45,837 bases of DNA, taken from contig NZ_BCYX01000030.1 of assembly GCF_001598415.1 (NCBI RefSeq), positions 1-45,837 on the forward strand, written 5' to 3'. The notes under the pieces were generated by a model. That model was not told where the DNA came from. It ran no database searches and saw nothing but the letters and a program-made list of their open reading frames with translations. A program made the position numbers and the translations under genes. Origin of the DNA: Sphingomonas mali NBRC 15500 (GTDB taxonomy: Bacteria; Pseudomonadota; Alphaproteobacteria; Sphingomonadales; Sphingomonadaceae). Below are positions 1 through 5,966 of the stretch, piece by piece (position 1 is the first letter of the stretch; each line of letters opens with the position of its first letter).

Positions 1-156
1 CACCACACAGGTCATTCGGCCGAAATTGCCCAATCGCCGAAAACCGTCTCGACTTGCGAGCACGAATACCGTCCGCGTCAACGGCGGAAGTGCTTCGAGC
101 GCTTCGACGTATCGGCGCCGCTTCTCGTCCGTTAGCTTTGGCTTGTTGTCAGGCAT
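1..156 (-). pseudogene. partial sigma-70 region-4-like protein (second copy, runs off the window)
   Basis: The frame opens at an ATG at 156 and stays open to base 1, giving 52 codons. The peptide EALPPLTRTVFVLASRDGF closely matches ETHPLLTRTVFLLASRDSF in the intact protein at 3418-3792, so the two genes are paralogues. Similarity stops after residue 40 or so: the following residues (RRLGNFGRMTCVV) do not match the expected continuation of region 4 (AKIGWRCGIS). The gene is therefore either chimeric or broken close to the edge. It starts inside the reading frame of the recombinase relic just upstream. Since the rest lies outside the window, a broken gene is likely but unproven. Confidence 0.55.
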
Positions 157-370
157 TGCGCACTTGCCATCCCCGCGGGCGGGGATGCCTGCCGCCTTCG
201 CCCTTGCGATACCTTCCATCTGGCGCTCCTTACGGATGGCGGTCTCGAACTGAGCGAAGACACCTAGCATCTGCAGAAACGCGACCCCGGTGGGTGTCGA
301 GGTGTCGAGGTGTCGATGGGCTGTTCGGTTGGGTTGCGAAGAGATGTCGGTACGGGACTGAGTGTTTCAC
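157..370 (-). pseudogene. serine recombinase (resolvase/invertase) relic, frameshifted
   Basis: Read on the minus strand, the region encodes FLQMLGVFAQFETAIRKER followed by QMEGIARAKAAG. This is the long-helix segment that follows the catalytic domain in resolvase/invertase proteins. The motif just before it, TEQPIDTSTP, lies in a different frame. Three tandem copies of the 8-mer GGTGTCGA at 293-316 explain the shift: removing one copy restores IDTSTPTG directly onto VAFLQMLG. The N-terminal catalytic part with its nucleophilic serine is absent. The relic ends near a hairpin at 381-403, beyond which a HipA/HTH module begins. It probably derives from a transposon or island resolvase and cannot be functional. 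Confidence 0.7.
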
Positions 371-380
371 TCCCGAGGGC

Positions 381-403
381 ATTTTCAACAGACCGTTGAA
401 AAT
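381..403. terminator. inverted repeat, possible terminator downstream of the HTH gene
   Basis: Perfect 9-bp arms ATTTTCAAC / GTTGAAAAT flank a 5-nt loop. The hairpin lies 65 bases downstream of the stop of the minus-strand HTH gene and marks the join with the recombinase relic. The stem is AT-rich, so a terminator is only one possibility; the edge of an inserted segment is another. Confidence 0.35.
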
Positions 404-467
404 ACGATTTTGCTGAATCTGTGCGACGCTTGGTCCGTTCCCTTGCGGTTCGGGGCATGAACTATCG

Positions 468-1454
468 CTATCGCAAATCTTCTACGAAGTGACGGAAGTC
501 GGAAATCTGTCCCTTGATCAGTGCCTCGGGCGGCTCGAAGCCGTCGAACCGCTCGTAGAGTGGCAGAAGGATTTGCGTCACGACACGCTCTAGATTCTGA
601 TCGATATCGTCAACGCTTGTGACGGCATTGAGATCGACCTGGTCCGACCGCGCGCGCAGACCTTCCTCAAGCGTGAGCGCCAGCCCAGGTTTCGCCCAAG
701 CGATAAGCTCTCGGCCGGCGAGCCCTGTATAGCGCGCGAAAAAGCGGATCTTGGCTGTGCCGCTCACGCCCAACTGCTGGGCGAGCCAGGCCGCGTGATA
801 CAGCACCTCGGCGGTCCGCCGGATCGGAAGGCTAAGATCGAAGAAGGTGCCGGCTTGGAGATCCCGCCCGTCTTCCTGATAGCCGCGCTGGAGATAGGCC
901 GTCCCATCGCGCGCGATCTGCCAGAAGTCGCTATGCGCGGAATCGTTGAAGTGGCGATCTGCGTCTGGCCGGCCCAGCCAACATTCCAGCAATCCGTCAT
1001 GGAAGGTCGGCTTGATCGATTCCTTGGTCGGCACCCAGAATGGTGACCACCCCGACGTCTTGGGCGCGTGGGACAGAATGTCCTTCAACCGGGCCAGTGT
1101 CGGCAGCTGCTCGACTTTCTCAATCGAATAGGCTTGCTCGCTGTGTCCGAGCAGTTGCCGCGAGGGGTGATCGTCGTCGAGACGCTCGACCAGCTCCCGG
1201 AACCGATTTCGCGCATCATGGATGAAGGACTGCAGACTGTCGGCGCGGCCTGGCTGCACGAACAGGCCAAGCGCATCAAGGATGGCGATCACGCGTTCGA
1301 ACCGGAGATTGATCTCGCCCTGCTCGAACGAGACGACGGTTTGCCGGCTGACGCCGGCAAGCGCAGCTAATCCTGCCTGGGTCAGCCCTTCCCGCGTACG
1401 GCGCCGCTTCGCCTCATCGATGACTGCACGCCAGTCGATCGGCCACTCGGTCAT
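468..1454 (-). CDS. XRE-family HTH protein with long C-terminal domain, partner of HipA-like kinase
   Basis: This 328-aa protein has a Cro/C1-type HTH at about residues 12-62 (LTQAGLAALAGVSRQTVVSFEQG), like HipB antitoxins. HipB proteins are usually under 110 aa, yet here about 250 residues follow. That extension has a region around 180-245 (RGYQEDGRDL, FDLSLPIRRTAEVLYHAAWLA, ARYTGLAGREL). From memory it resembles the C-terminal part of alphaproteobacterial proteins carrying AlbA_2/Schlafen-type domains; this is not verified. Its start ATG overlaps the kinase stop by 4 nt, so the two are translationally coupled with the kinase first, opposite to hipBA. It is probably the DNA-binding antitoxin or autoregulator of the pair. 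The role of the extension is unknown. Confidence 0.75.
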   Translation of the reverse strand: MTEWPIDWRAVIDEAKRRRTREGLTQAGLAALAGVSRQTVVSFEQGEINLRFERVIAILDALGLFVQPGRADSLQSFIHDARNRFRELVERLDDDHPSRQLLGHSEQAYSIEKVEQLPTLARLKDILSHAPKTSGWSPFWVPTKESIKPTFHDGLLECWLGRPDADRHFNDSAHSDFWQIARDGTAYLQRGYQEDGRDLQAGTFFDLSLPIRRTAEVLYHAAWLAQQLGVSGTAKIRFFARYTGLAGRELIAWAKPGLALTLEEGLRARSDQVDLNAVTSVDDIDQNLERVVTQILLPLYERFDGFEPPEALIKGQISDFRHFVEDLR

Positions 1455-2683
1455 GCGAATATCCTTCCAGCATTTCCCCGGATGATCTCCCGATACGCGA
1501 TGCGAAAATCGTCGGGCTGGATCCGCGCTGAAAATTCGAGCGTCTTGGCACCCGAAAAGCCCTTGGCGAGTGTGTCGAGGGAGCGCTTGATCTCGGGCGC
1601 GGGCAATCCGATCGCCGCCCCCAGCGCCTCGAGCAGGGCTCGGTCGAGCGTATCGAAGGCGCGCTTGGCATTGCCGATCTCAAGCGCTGCGGTTCGCTCA
1701 TAGTCTGGATAGACAAGCGTATTGATCAGGTCATAGGCTGGGCTCAGGCGCAAACCCTCGCTCGTTTCCAAGAGCGAGAAATTCTTCAGATGGGCGTCGG
1801 CATTGCCGAGAACCAGATTGAAGACGACCAGCCGGAAGTAGCGGGCGAGGTCGATGCGCGCGCGCGCCGAAAACCGCGTGATGACGGTGGCAGCTTCCTC
1901 ATAAGATGAGTGGTATTTGCCATCGAATTCGCGGCCACGCGGTTTGCCGAGTATCTGCGCGAAGTCTTCCAGCCGGAGCTTTTCGTCGTCCACCCGATCG
2001 AAGCGCTCGACGAGGAGCGCCAAGCCTTCGATCCCGGCCAGGACCGCTGGCTTCGCCTTGGTGATTTCCGCGTCGCCCAGAATTTCGCGACCAAGTTCCA
2101 ACGAGAGATCCTCGTTCTGGACGAGGGTCGGCAGGTCCTCGCGATTGAATTTTGCGATATGTGTCGCAGGATCGCTGGCCCTGATGCAGGGTTCAAAGCC
2201 CTTTTCGCCACGAAAGGCGAGCAGCTTCTTCTGCACGCCGGAAAGCGTCCGCCCCGGTAGTGCCGCGGCTTCCTCGATCACATTCGGTTCGGCTGGTGCT
2301 ATGAGTCGGCTGCCATCGGGCTCAAGGATGCCCACGGCGCCGATGCAATCTGCGCCGTAGTTCAGAAGCAGTCCGAAATCGTCCTGTACCGCGGTGCCGC
2401 CCGCTCGTGCTTGGCGGCCGCGCAGCCACCCTTCCGGACCTAAATGCTCAAAGAAGGGAATGAGGCCATTGCGATAATAATGATCTCGTTGAGTAGCGGG
2501 TAGCGCGCAGGCGATCGTCTCAGTCCAGCCCTCATTATAGACAAAGCGTGTGTCGGCCCCGAGCTCGCTTAGCTCGCCGGCGGGGACGCTCTTATAGGTT
2601 ACGATGGCCGTGCGGTCGGGGATGGGCGTTTCCTTGTCGTTATTCGCGACGAAAGTGGCAGATATGGGCAGAAATGTCAACAA
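1451..2683 (-). CDS. HipA-type serine/threonine kinase (toxin candidate)
   Basis: The 410-aa protein has the HipA layout. An N-terminal subdomain spans about residues 25-130. A glycine-loop motif GRTLSGVQKK lies at 144-153, an ATP-contacting lysine in IAKF at 178, the catalytic motif NADAHLKNF with Asp296, and a metal-binding Asp318 in SPAYDLIN. All key kinase residues appear present. HipA kinases phosphorylate translation factors (GltX in E. coli) and cause growth arrest when free of antitoxin. The only usable start I found is the TTG at 2683, inside an inverted repeat; the recognisable domain starts about 24 residues later, so the true start is uncertain. The gene lies on the island, upstream of and overlapping the HTH gene. 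Confidence 0.85.
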   Translation of the reverse strand: MLTFLPISATFVANNDKETPIPDRTAIVTYKSVPAGELSELGADTRFVYNEGWTETIACALPATQRDHYYRNGLIPFFEHLGPEGWLRGRQARAGGTAVQDDFGLLLNYGADCIGAVGILEPDGSRLIAPAEPNVIEEAAALPGRTLSGVQKKLLAFRGEKGFEPCIRASDPATHIAKFNREDLPTLVQNEDLSLELGREILGDAEITKAKPAVLAGIEGLALLVERFDRVDDEKLRLEDFAQILGKPRGREFDGKYHSSYEEAATVITRFSARARIDLARYFRLVVFNLVLGNADAHLKNFSLLETSEGLRLSPAYDLINTLVYPDYERTAALEIGNAKRAFDTLDRALLEALGAAIGLPAPEIKRSLDTLAKGFSGAKTLEFSARIQPDDFRIAYREIIRGNAGRIFA

Positions 2684-2703
2684 ATAGGGACATTATTCCT
2701 ATT
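2683..2703. promoter_or_regulatory. inverted repeat at the hipA-like start, possible operator
   Basis: AATAGG and CCTATT are separated by 9 nt and overlap the proposed TTG start of the kinase. The surrounding 100 bases are AT-rich compared with the genes. On the minus strand TTGACA begins exactly at 2683, but no good -10 follows at normal spacing. A binding site for the neighbouring HTH protein is plausible. Confidence 0.4.
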
Positions 2704-2771
2704 AGAGGCATTAGCTGTAATCTATATAGACAATACCGGATATGCCTAACTACAACGGCGGTCTGGGCAGG

Positions 2772-2788
2772 ATTGGCAATTTGCCAAT
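2772..2788. promoter_or_regulatory. 17-bp perfect palindrome upstream of the HipA/HTH operon
   Basis: ATTGGCAATTTGCCAAT has perfect 8-bp arms around a central T. It lies about 90 bases upstream of the kinase start, in the AT-rich promoter region of the kinase/HTH operon. The size and symmetry fit a dimeric HTH regulator. Which protein binds it is inferred from position only. Confidence 0.5.
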
Positions 2789-2913
2789 GTACACCGACAA
2801 TCAGTAAGCCCGTTGGACTCAGTCGAGAAGGTAGACACCACAGGTCACTTGCCTAGAGGCCACGGGTTGGAGCGCCAGCAGGCGATTGAGGGATCCGTAC
2901 ATTCCAAAGGGCC

Positions 2914-3213
2914 TCATTGCTTGAAGCGATGTTCCCGATGCCATGCGAGGAAATGCGGGTGCGGCCGTTCGGCCGCCCGAGCAGGCGCGAGCGCGTAGCC
3001 GCTCTTATTGATGACGCTGCGGATGCTGTCGGGGTCATCCTTGTCCGCATGCGCAAGCGAGCGCTCGATTGCATCCGCGCTCCACTTGCCGCTTTCGTTC
3101 AAAAGCGTCGACGCTGTGGTCCGCAGGCCGTGTGCTGTGACCTCGCCGACCGCATAGCCAAGCAGCTCGCGTGGCAATGCTACGGCGCCGGGCATAGCCC
3201 ATCGGTTCGCGCA
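2914..3213 (-). pseudogene. tyrosine integrase C-terminal relic
   Basis: The minus-strand frame contains ELLGYAVGEVTAHGLRTT followed by ASTLLNESGKWSADAIERSL and AHADKD. This is the catalytic HGxR block and downstream helix of P4-like tyrosine integrases. The block retains the HGLR histidine and arginine and the His of LAHADKD. After that point the sequence becomes unrelated (DPDSIRSVINKSG) and no catalytic tyrosine segment is seen. The upstream half of the catalytic domain is missing too. Its orientation matches the N-terminal integrase stub at 5314-5535, so both may be remains of one gene or of two different integrases. Confidence 0.75.
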
Positions 3214-3417
3214 AAATGGCTCTGGATGGAGCGATATTGGAATGAAACAGTGGGAATCAAAAACGTGCTTCCGCCAACCACACATTATGCATCGGAACTT
3301 CTGGCAGTTTCGAAACAGTAGGACCGAAGGGCGGTAGGTCAGCTCTCCTCCAATCTAACACGGGGTTACGGACCAGCGCGCTCTACGACGATTGCGCCGC
3401 CCCCTCAATCAGCTAGG

Positions 3418-3792
3418 TTATCGCAGCACGTGTTCGAACGCCCATGCGATCCAATCAATCACGCCGCGTCTGCCGGGTCTGTTCTCCGGCGAAAGCCAGG
3501 GCGCGAGCCGCCGATTACCTTCCCTCATCCGCGCTGCCGCCCACCCATCGCGCCACGGCAGCAACTCGCGTCGGATGCGGCCGGTGAAGGTCGGCCGCCC
3601 GTGCATGTGACGAGTCACATCAAGCCGCGCATCAGCCACGCGAACCTGCACTTCCTCGATGCTGATCCCGCATCGCCAGCCGATCTTCGCGTATGGAAAG
3701 CTATCGCGACTGGCGAGCAGGAATACGGTCCGCGTCAGCAGCGGATGTGTTTCGAGTCCTTCGGCGTATTGACGCTGTTCCTCGTCAGGCAT
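3418..3792 (-). CDS. sigma-70 region-4-like HTH protein
   Basis: A 124-aa protein. Residues 15-50 (HPLLTRTVFLLASRDSFPYA, KIGWRCGISIEEVQVRVADA) fit the helix-turn-helix of sigma region 4. The rest is basic and tryptophan-rich (RRELLPWRDGWAAARM). No region 2 is present, so it is not a complete ECF sigma factor; it may be a sigma-like accessory regulator. I chose the ATG at 3792 because it overlaps the stop of the upstream gene as ATGCCTGA and matches the paralogue at 1-156; an upstream start at 3822 would overlap by 38 bases. It is translationally coupled to the exported protein gene upstream. Its target is unknown. Confidence 0.65.
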   Translation of the reverse strand: MPDEEQRQYAEGLETHPLLTRTVFLLASRDSFPYAKIGWRCGISIEEVQVRVADARLDVTRHMHGRPTFTGRIRRELLPWRDGWAAARMREGNRRLAPWLSPENRPGRRGVIDWIAWAFEHVLR

Positions 3793-4363
3793 GACGCACG
3801 CTCCACCCTCGCGGGCGAGCATGACCGGTCACATAATACACGTGATCGAGCAACGCGCGGGTGAGCATCCGAATTTGCTCCGGCGTGAACGGTAGGTCTT
3901 CAATCTGTTCACGCGGTTGCGGAAAGCGCCACTTGCCATAAGGCGAGAGGATCGCCGCCAGTAGGTCGAAGTCGGCCAACTCGAATCCGAAGCCGGTTGC
4001 ATTGGCGTAGGCGAGCGACCTCGTGATGTGGAGGCCGACATGGCGAGCACACCATCGATCGGTAAAGCCGACATCCAGGAGATGCGAACTCAACCCCAAC
4101 TGAAGAACGATGCCAGTCTGATAAAGCCTGTCGTGCGGGTCGCGCACGATGCCCTTCTCGATCCCCAGGAAAAAGCTCTCGGCATTGTGATAGCGGAACC
4201 GACTGTCGCTGCGCCCCGCTTTGGTCCGCCTGAGGACGACAGGCTCGTCATGGTAAGGCAACGCCGCAATGGCTGCGTCCCAGGGGGACGAAATGACCAC
4301 TGGCGCAACGGCGATTGCGGTCAGGAGCCTACGCCGTGAAGTTATCGAACCATTCGTGAGCAT
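3785..4363 (-). CDS. exported protein of unknown function (Tat-like signal)
   Basis: The 192-aa product starts MLTNGSITSRRRLLTAIAVA and then a short hydrophobic stretch ending ...DAAIAA. This resembles a twin-arginine signal peptide with the arginines directly before the hydrophobic core. The mature part has no motif I recognise; it contains FRYHNAESFFLGIEKGIVRD and several aromatic-rich stretches. An in-frame ATG at 4444 would add 27 residues ahead of the twin arginines, so I chose 4363. The gene overlaps the downstream sigma-like gene by 8 nt and diverges from the RHH gene across a 40-bp palindrome, suggesting joint control. No function is proposed. Confidence 0.6.
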   Translation of the reverse strand: MLTNGSITSRRRLLTAIAVAPVVISSPWDAAIAALPYHDEPVVLRRTKAGRSDSRFRYHNAESFFLGIEKGIVRDPHDRLYQTGIVLQLGLSSHLLDVGFTDRWCARHVGLHITRSLAYANATGFGFELADFDLLAAILSPYGKWRFPQPREQIEDLPFTPEQIRMLTRALLDHVYYVTGHARPRGWSVRHA

Positions 4364-4462
4364 TGCGCGCCTGTTCCGCATCAGCCGCGAATCGCTGCAT
4401 GGCCGCTCGTGGAAACCGCCGCCAACTGGTCGGCTCCGGAGCATGTAAACGGCGTTGCATCG

Positions 4463-4502
4463 ATATACGACATCGTTTATCCAGATAAACGATGTCGTAT
4501 AT
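4463..4502. promoter_or_regulatory. 40-bp perfect palindrome between divergent genes (operator candidate)
   Basis: Arms of 19 bp (4463-4481 and 4484-4502) are perfect complements around a CA centre. The inner core is GTTTATC-CA-GATAAAC. A further half-site GATAAACG lies at 4505-4512 in the same direction as the right arm, giving repeated GATAAAC units. The site lies between the exported-protein gene (minus) and the RHH gene (plus). The most likely ligand is the RHH protein binding cooperatively to half-sites. This is inferred from symmetry and position. Confidence 0.65.
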
Positions 4503-4569
4503 TAGATAAACGGTAGCGTCAATGATGATAGTATTGGAGATTGGTCCAGCGCCGGATACGCACAATCCG

Positions 4570-4728
4570 ATGGGACGCCCGCCACTTGGAATGAAGCCGA
4601 CGACGATCAGGCTACCGGTCGAGACGATCCAACGCATCGAGGCATTGGTCGGCAATCGGCGGCTGGCGTTGTTCGTTCGCGAGGCGATCGATAACGAGCT
4701 TCAGCGTCGCGAGAATCCCGAAAAGTAG
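4570..4728 (+). CDS. ribbon-helix-helix (CopG/Arc-like) regulator
   Basis: A 52-aa protein whose residues 9-50 (KPTTIRLPVETIQRIEALVG, then helix ALFVREAIDNELQRRE) give the short beta strand plus two helices of the ribbon-helix-helix fold. The leading GRPPLGM is common before such strands. The ATG at 4522 would add 16 residues without homology, so I chose 4570; neither has a strong ribosome site. It lies directly downstream of the 40-bp palindrome, as expected for an autoregulator. No toxin gene follows on the same strand, so it is not obviously an antitoxin. Confidence 0.7.
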   Translation: MGRPPLGMKPTTIRLPVETIQRIEALVGNRRLALFVREAIDNELQRRENPEK

Positions 4729-5077
4729 AAGCGGCCACAGTTACCAAGAGCAGCGTACGGCCCCCGGCCCGCAACCACAACGCGAGACGACGAAGCGCAA
4801 TCGCGAGCGATCTGGACGCTGTGGAATGCCGCGGCACGCGTCGAGACAATTTCGGACTAACCGAGACTCAATCGACAGTAATATTGTCCGAAGAAATTTA
4901 TTTCGCGCGCTCCAATGCCGTCTGCTGCACTCCTATGCACTCTGGCGCACTCTACCGGACTATAAACGCCTACTATCATTAGCTCGGCACTGCTTTGGCA
5001 CTCTTGCGCCGGCGGATGTCGTGTCTCAAATGTATCGACGGGGAGCGATTGGAACTCACGCGAGACAGGACAATTCC
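4729..5077. other. gene-free stretch upstream of alpA with phased repeats
   Basis: No convincing coding sequence occupies this 349-base gap. Its second half is lower in GC than neighbouring genes and holds the GCACTC repeats described separately. It ends at the ribosome-binding site of the AlpA-like gene. Confidence 0.6.
4927..5003. repeat. helically phased GCACTC direct repeats
   Basis: GCACTC occurs at 4927, 4937 and 4947, exactly 10 bp apart, followed by a degenerate GGACTA at 4957. Two more units, GCACTG at 4987 and GCACTC at 4998, are 11 bp apart. A weaker GCGCTC is at 4908. The one-turn spacing places all copies on one face of the helix, as in binding arrays for replication initiators, integrases or excisionases. 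They lie upstream of alpA and the integrase stub. Confidence 0.55.
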
Positions 5078-5284
5078 ATGCCGACCGATACGCCAGACCG
5101 CATTCTTCGCCTCAACGCGGTGCTCGATCGCACCGGCCTTAGCCGCTCGACGCTCTACCGGAAGGTCCAGACCGGCACGTTTCCCAAACAGGTTCGCATC
5201 GCCACGCGCTGCACCGGTTGGCGAGAGTCGGCCATCAATGCATGGGTGCGCAACCCGATGTTCTACAGCGTCGATGATGCGTGA
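5078..5284 (+). CDS. AlpA-family regulator / excisionase-like HTH protein
   Basis: A 68-aa protein with RILRLNAVLDRTGLSRSTLY, RKVQTGTFPKQVRI and GWRESAINAWV. This is the MerR-like winged HTH of AlpA proteins, which activate or assist excision of P4-type integrases. An AGGACA ribosome site lies 8 bases before the ATG. A longer frame from 4826 exists, but its added residues look non-coding. It faces the integrase stub at 5314-5535 tail to tail, the usual company for such proteins. It is probably intact but without its integrase. Confidence 0.85.
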   Translation: MPTDTPDRILRLNAVLDRTGLSRSTLYRKVQTGTFPKQVRIATRCTGWRESAINAWVRNPMFYSVDDA

Positions 5285-5313
5285 CCGGATAGAGGATCGA
5301 CCCCTTCGCGAAG

Positions 5314-5535
5314 CTATGCTCTCGCCTCGTCGCGTTTGCGGCGCGCCTCTGCCAATCCGACCTCTGGATAGCGGCCTAGCGCGATGCGCTTGTCCTTGCC
5401 CAGGTGAGTGTACTTCACTCGCCAGAGTTTCGAGCCGCTGGGATGCACCTCGATATATAACCCACGCTCATCGGTGCGCTTGTAAACGCGATCTTGCGCC
5501 TTGAGGGCACGAATCTCCAAATCTTTCAAAGGCAT
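5314..5535 (-). pseudogene. P4-type tyrosine integrase, N-terminal stub
   Basis: The product MPLKDLEIRALKAQDRVYKR, then DERGLYIEVHPSGSKLWRVK, RIALGRYPEVGLAEARRKRD is the DUF4102/arm-binding N-terminus typical of island integrases. It ends at a TAG right after EARRKRDEARA, where intact proteins continue with about 320 more residues. I used the ATG at 5535; a TTG at 5544 is also possible. It starts 228 bases from the tRNA-Leu 3' end and reads away from it, the classic arrangement of a tRNA-targeted island. It is a decayed gene; a C-terminal integrase relic lies at 2914-3213. Confidence 0.85.
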
Positions 5536-5601
5536 GGCAGTCAATCCCGAATCGTACGGTTTTGATCTGAACGTGCCTTCCTATCCGTCGAAATGACCCG
5601 A

Positions 5602-5644
5602 CGGGCCATCGTCTAAGTCGGGCCATCGCTGGCCCGGGCCATGG
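5602..5644. repeat. three spaced direct repeats CGGGCCATCG/GG
   Basis: CGGGCCATCG is at 5602-5611 and 5619-5628, and CGGGCCATGG at 5635-5644, with 17- and 16-bp spacing. They lie between the integrase stub and the tRNA attachment site, where arm-type integrase or excisionase sites are expected. Function is inferred from position. Confidence 0.5.
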
Positions 5645-5704
5645 CCCACTTTCGCGCGAGATCGACTGAAATCTGATCGGACACCTTCGGACAAAACCAA
5701 GGAG

Positions 5705-5728
5705 AAAATGGCAGATTTCCGCCATTTT
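5705..5728 (-). terminator. possible terminator downstream of tRNA-Leu
   Basis: AAAATGGC and GCCATTTT form 8-bp perfect arms around an 8-nt loop. The hairpin lies about 35 bases beyond the 3' end of the tRNA, with a short A tract before and T tract after the core, so it could end transcription in either direction. It might also be part of the island attachment region. Confidence 0.4.
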
Positions 5729-5762
5729 GTCGATGGTTTTGGGGTGTCATGGGATGGGTAAA

Positions 5763-5849
5763 TGGTGCCCAGAAGAGGACTCGAACCTCCACGCCCTTGC
5801 GAGCGCCAGCACCTGAAGCTGGTGCGTCTACCAATTCCGCCATCTGGGC
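5763..5849 (-). tRNA. tRNA-Leu (anticodon CAG)
   Basis: The minus strand folds as a class II tRNA of 87 nt. The acceptor GCCCAGA pairs with TCTGGGC, the anticodon stem CCAGC/GCTGG encloses TTCAGGT with anticodon CAG, a long variable arm follows, the T-loop is GGTTCGAGTCC, and CCA is encoded. Its 3' end faces the decayed island and an integrase stub, so it is the likely attachment site. No second copy of the tRNA 3' end is visible to the left, so the other island end is outside the window. Confidence 0.95.
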
Positions 5850-5966
5850 ACGGGGTAGGGGGCGCGCTCTATTGGGGCACCTGCTGGTTGTCAACAGCGA
5901 CCGCGAAGCTTGCGGCACGGCGCGGGGCGCGGCATGGGGAGGCCAGGCATGGTGTCGAGGATCGTC

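Noticed and set aside
4927..5003. CRISPR array
   Set aside because: Units are 6 bp at 10-bp steps, far too short and close, and no cas genes are present.
4826..5077. N-terminal extension of the AlpA-like protein
   Set aside because: It runs through the GCACTC array, has no domain, and the ATG at 5078 has the better ribosome site.
1..5760. Second copy of the tRNA-Leu 3' end as the far attachment site
   Set aside because: I found no matching stretch to the left, so the far end of the island lies outside the window.
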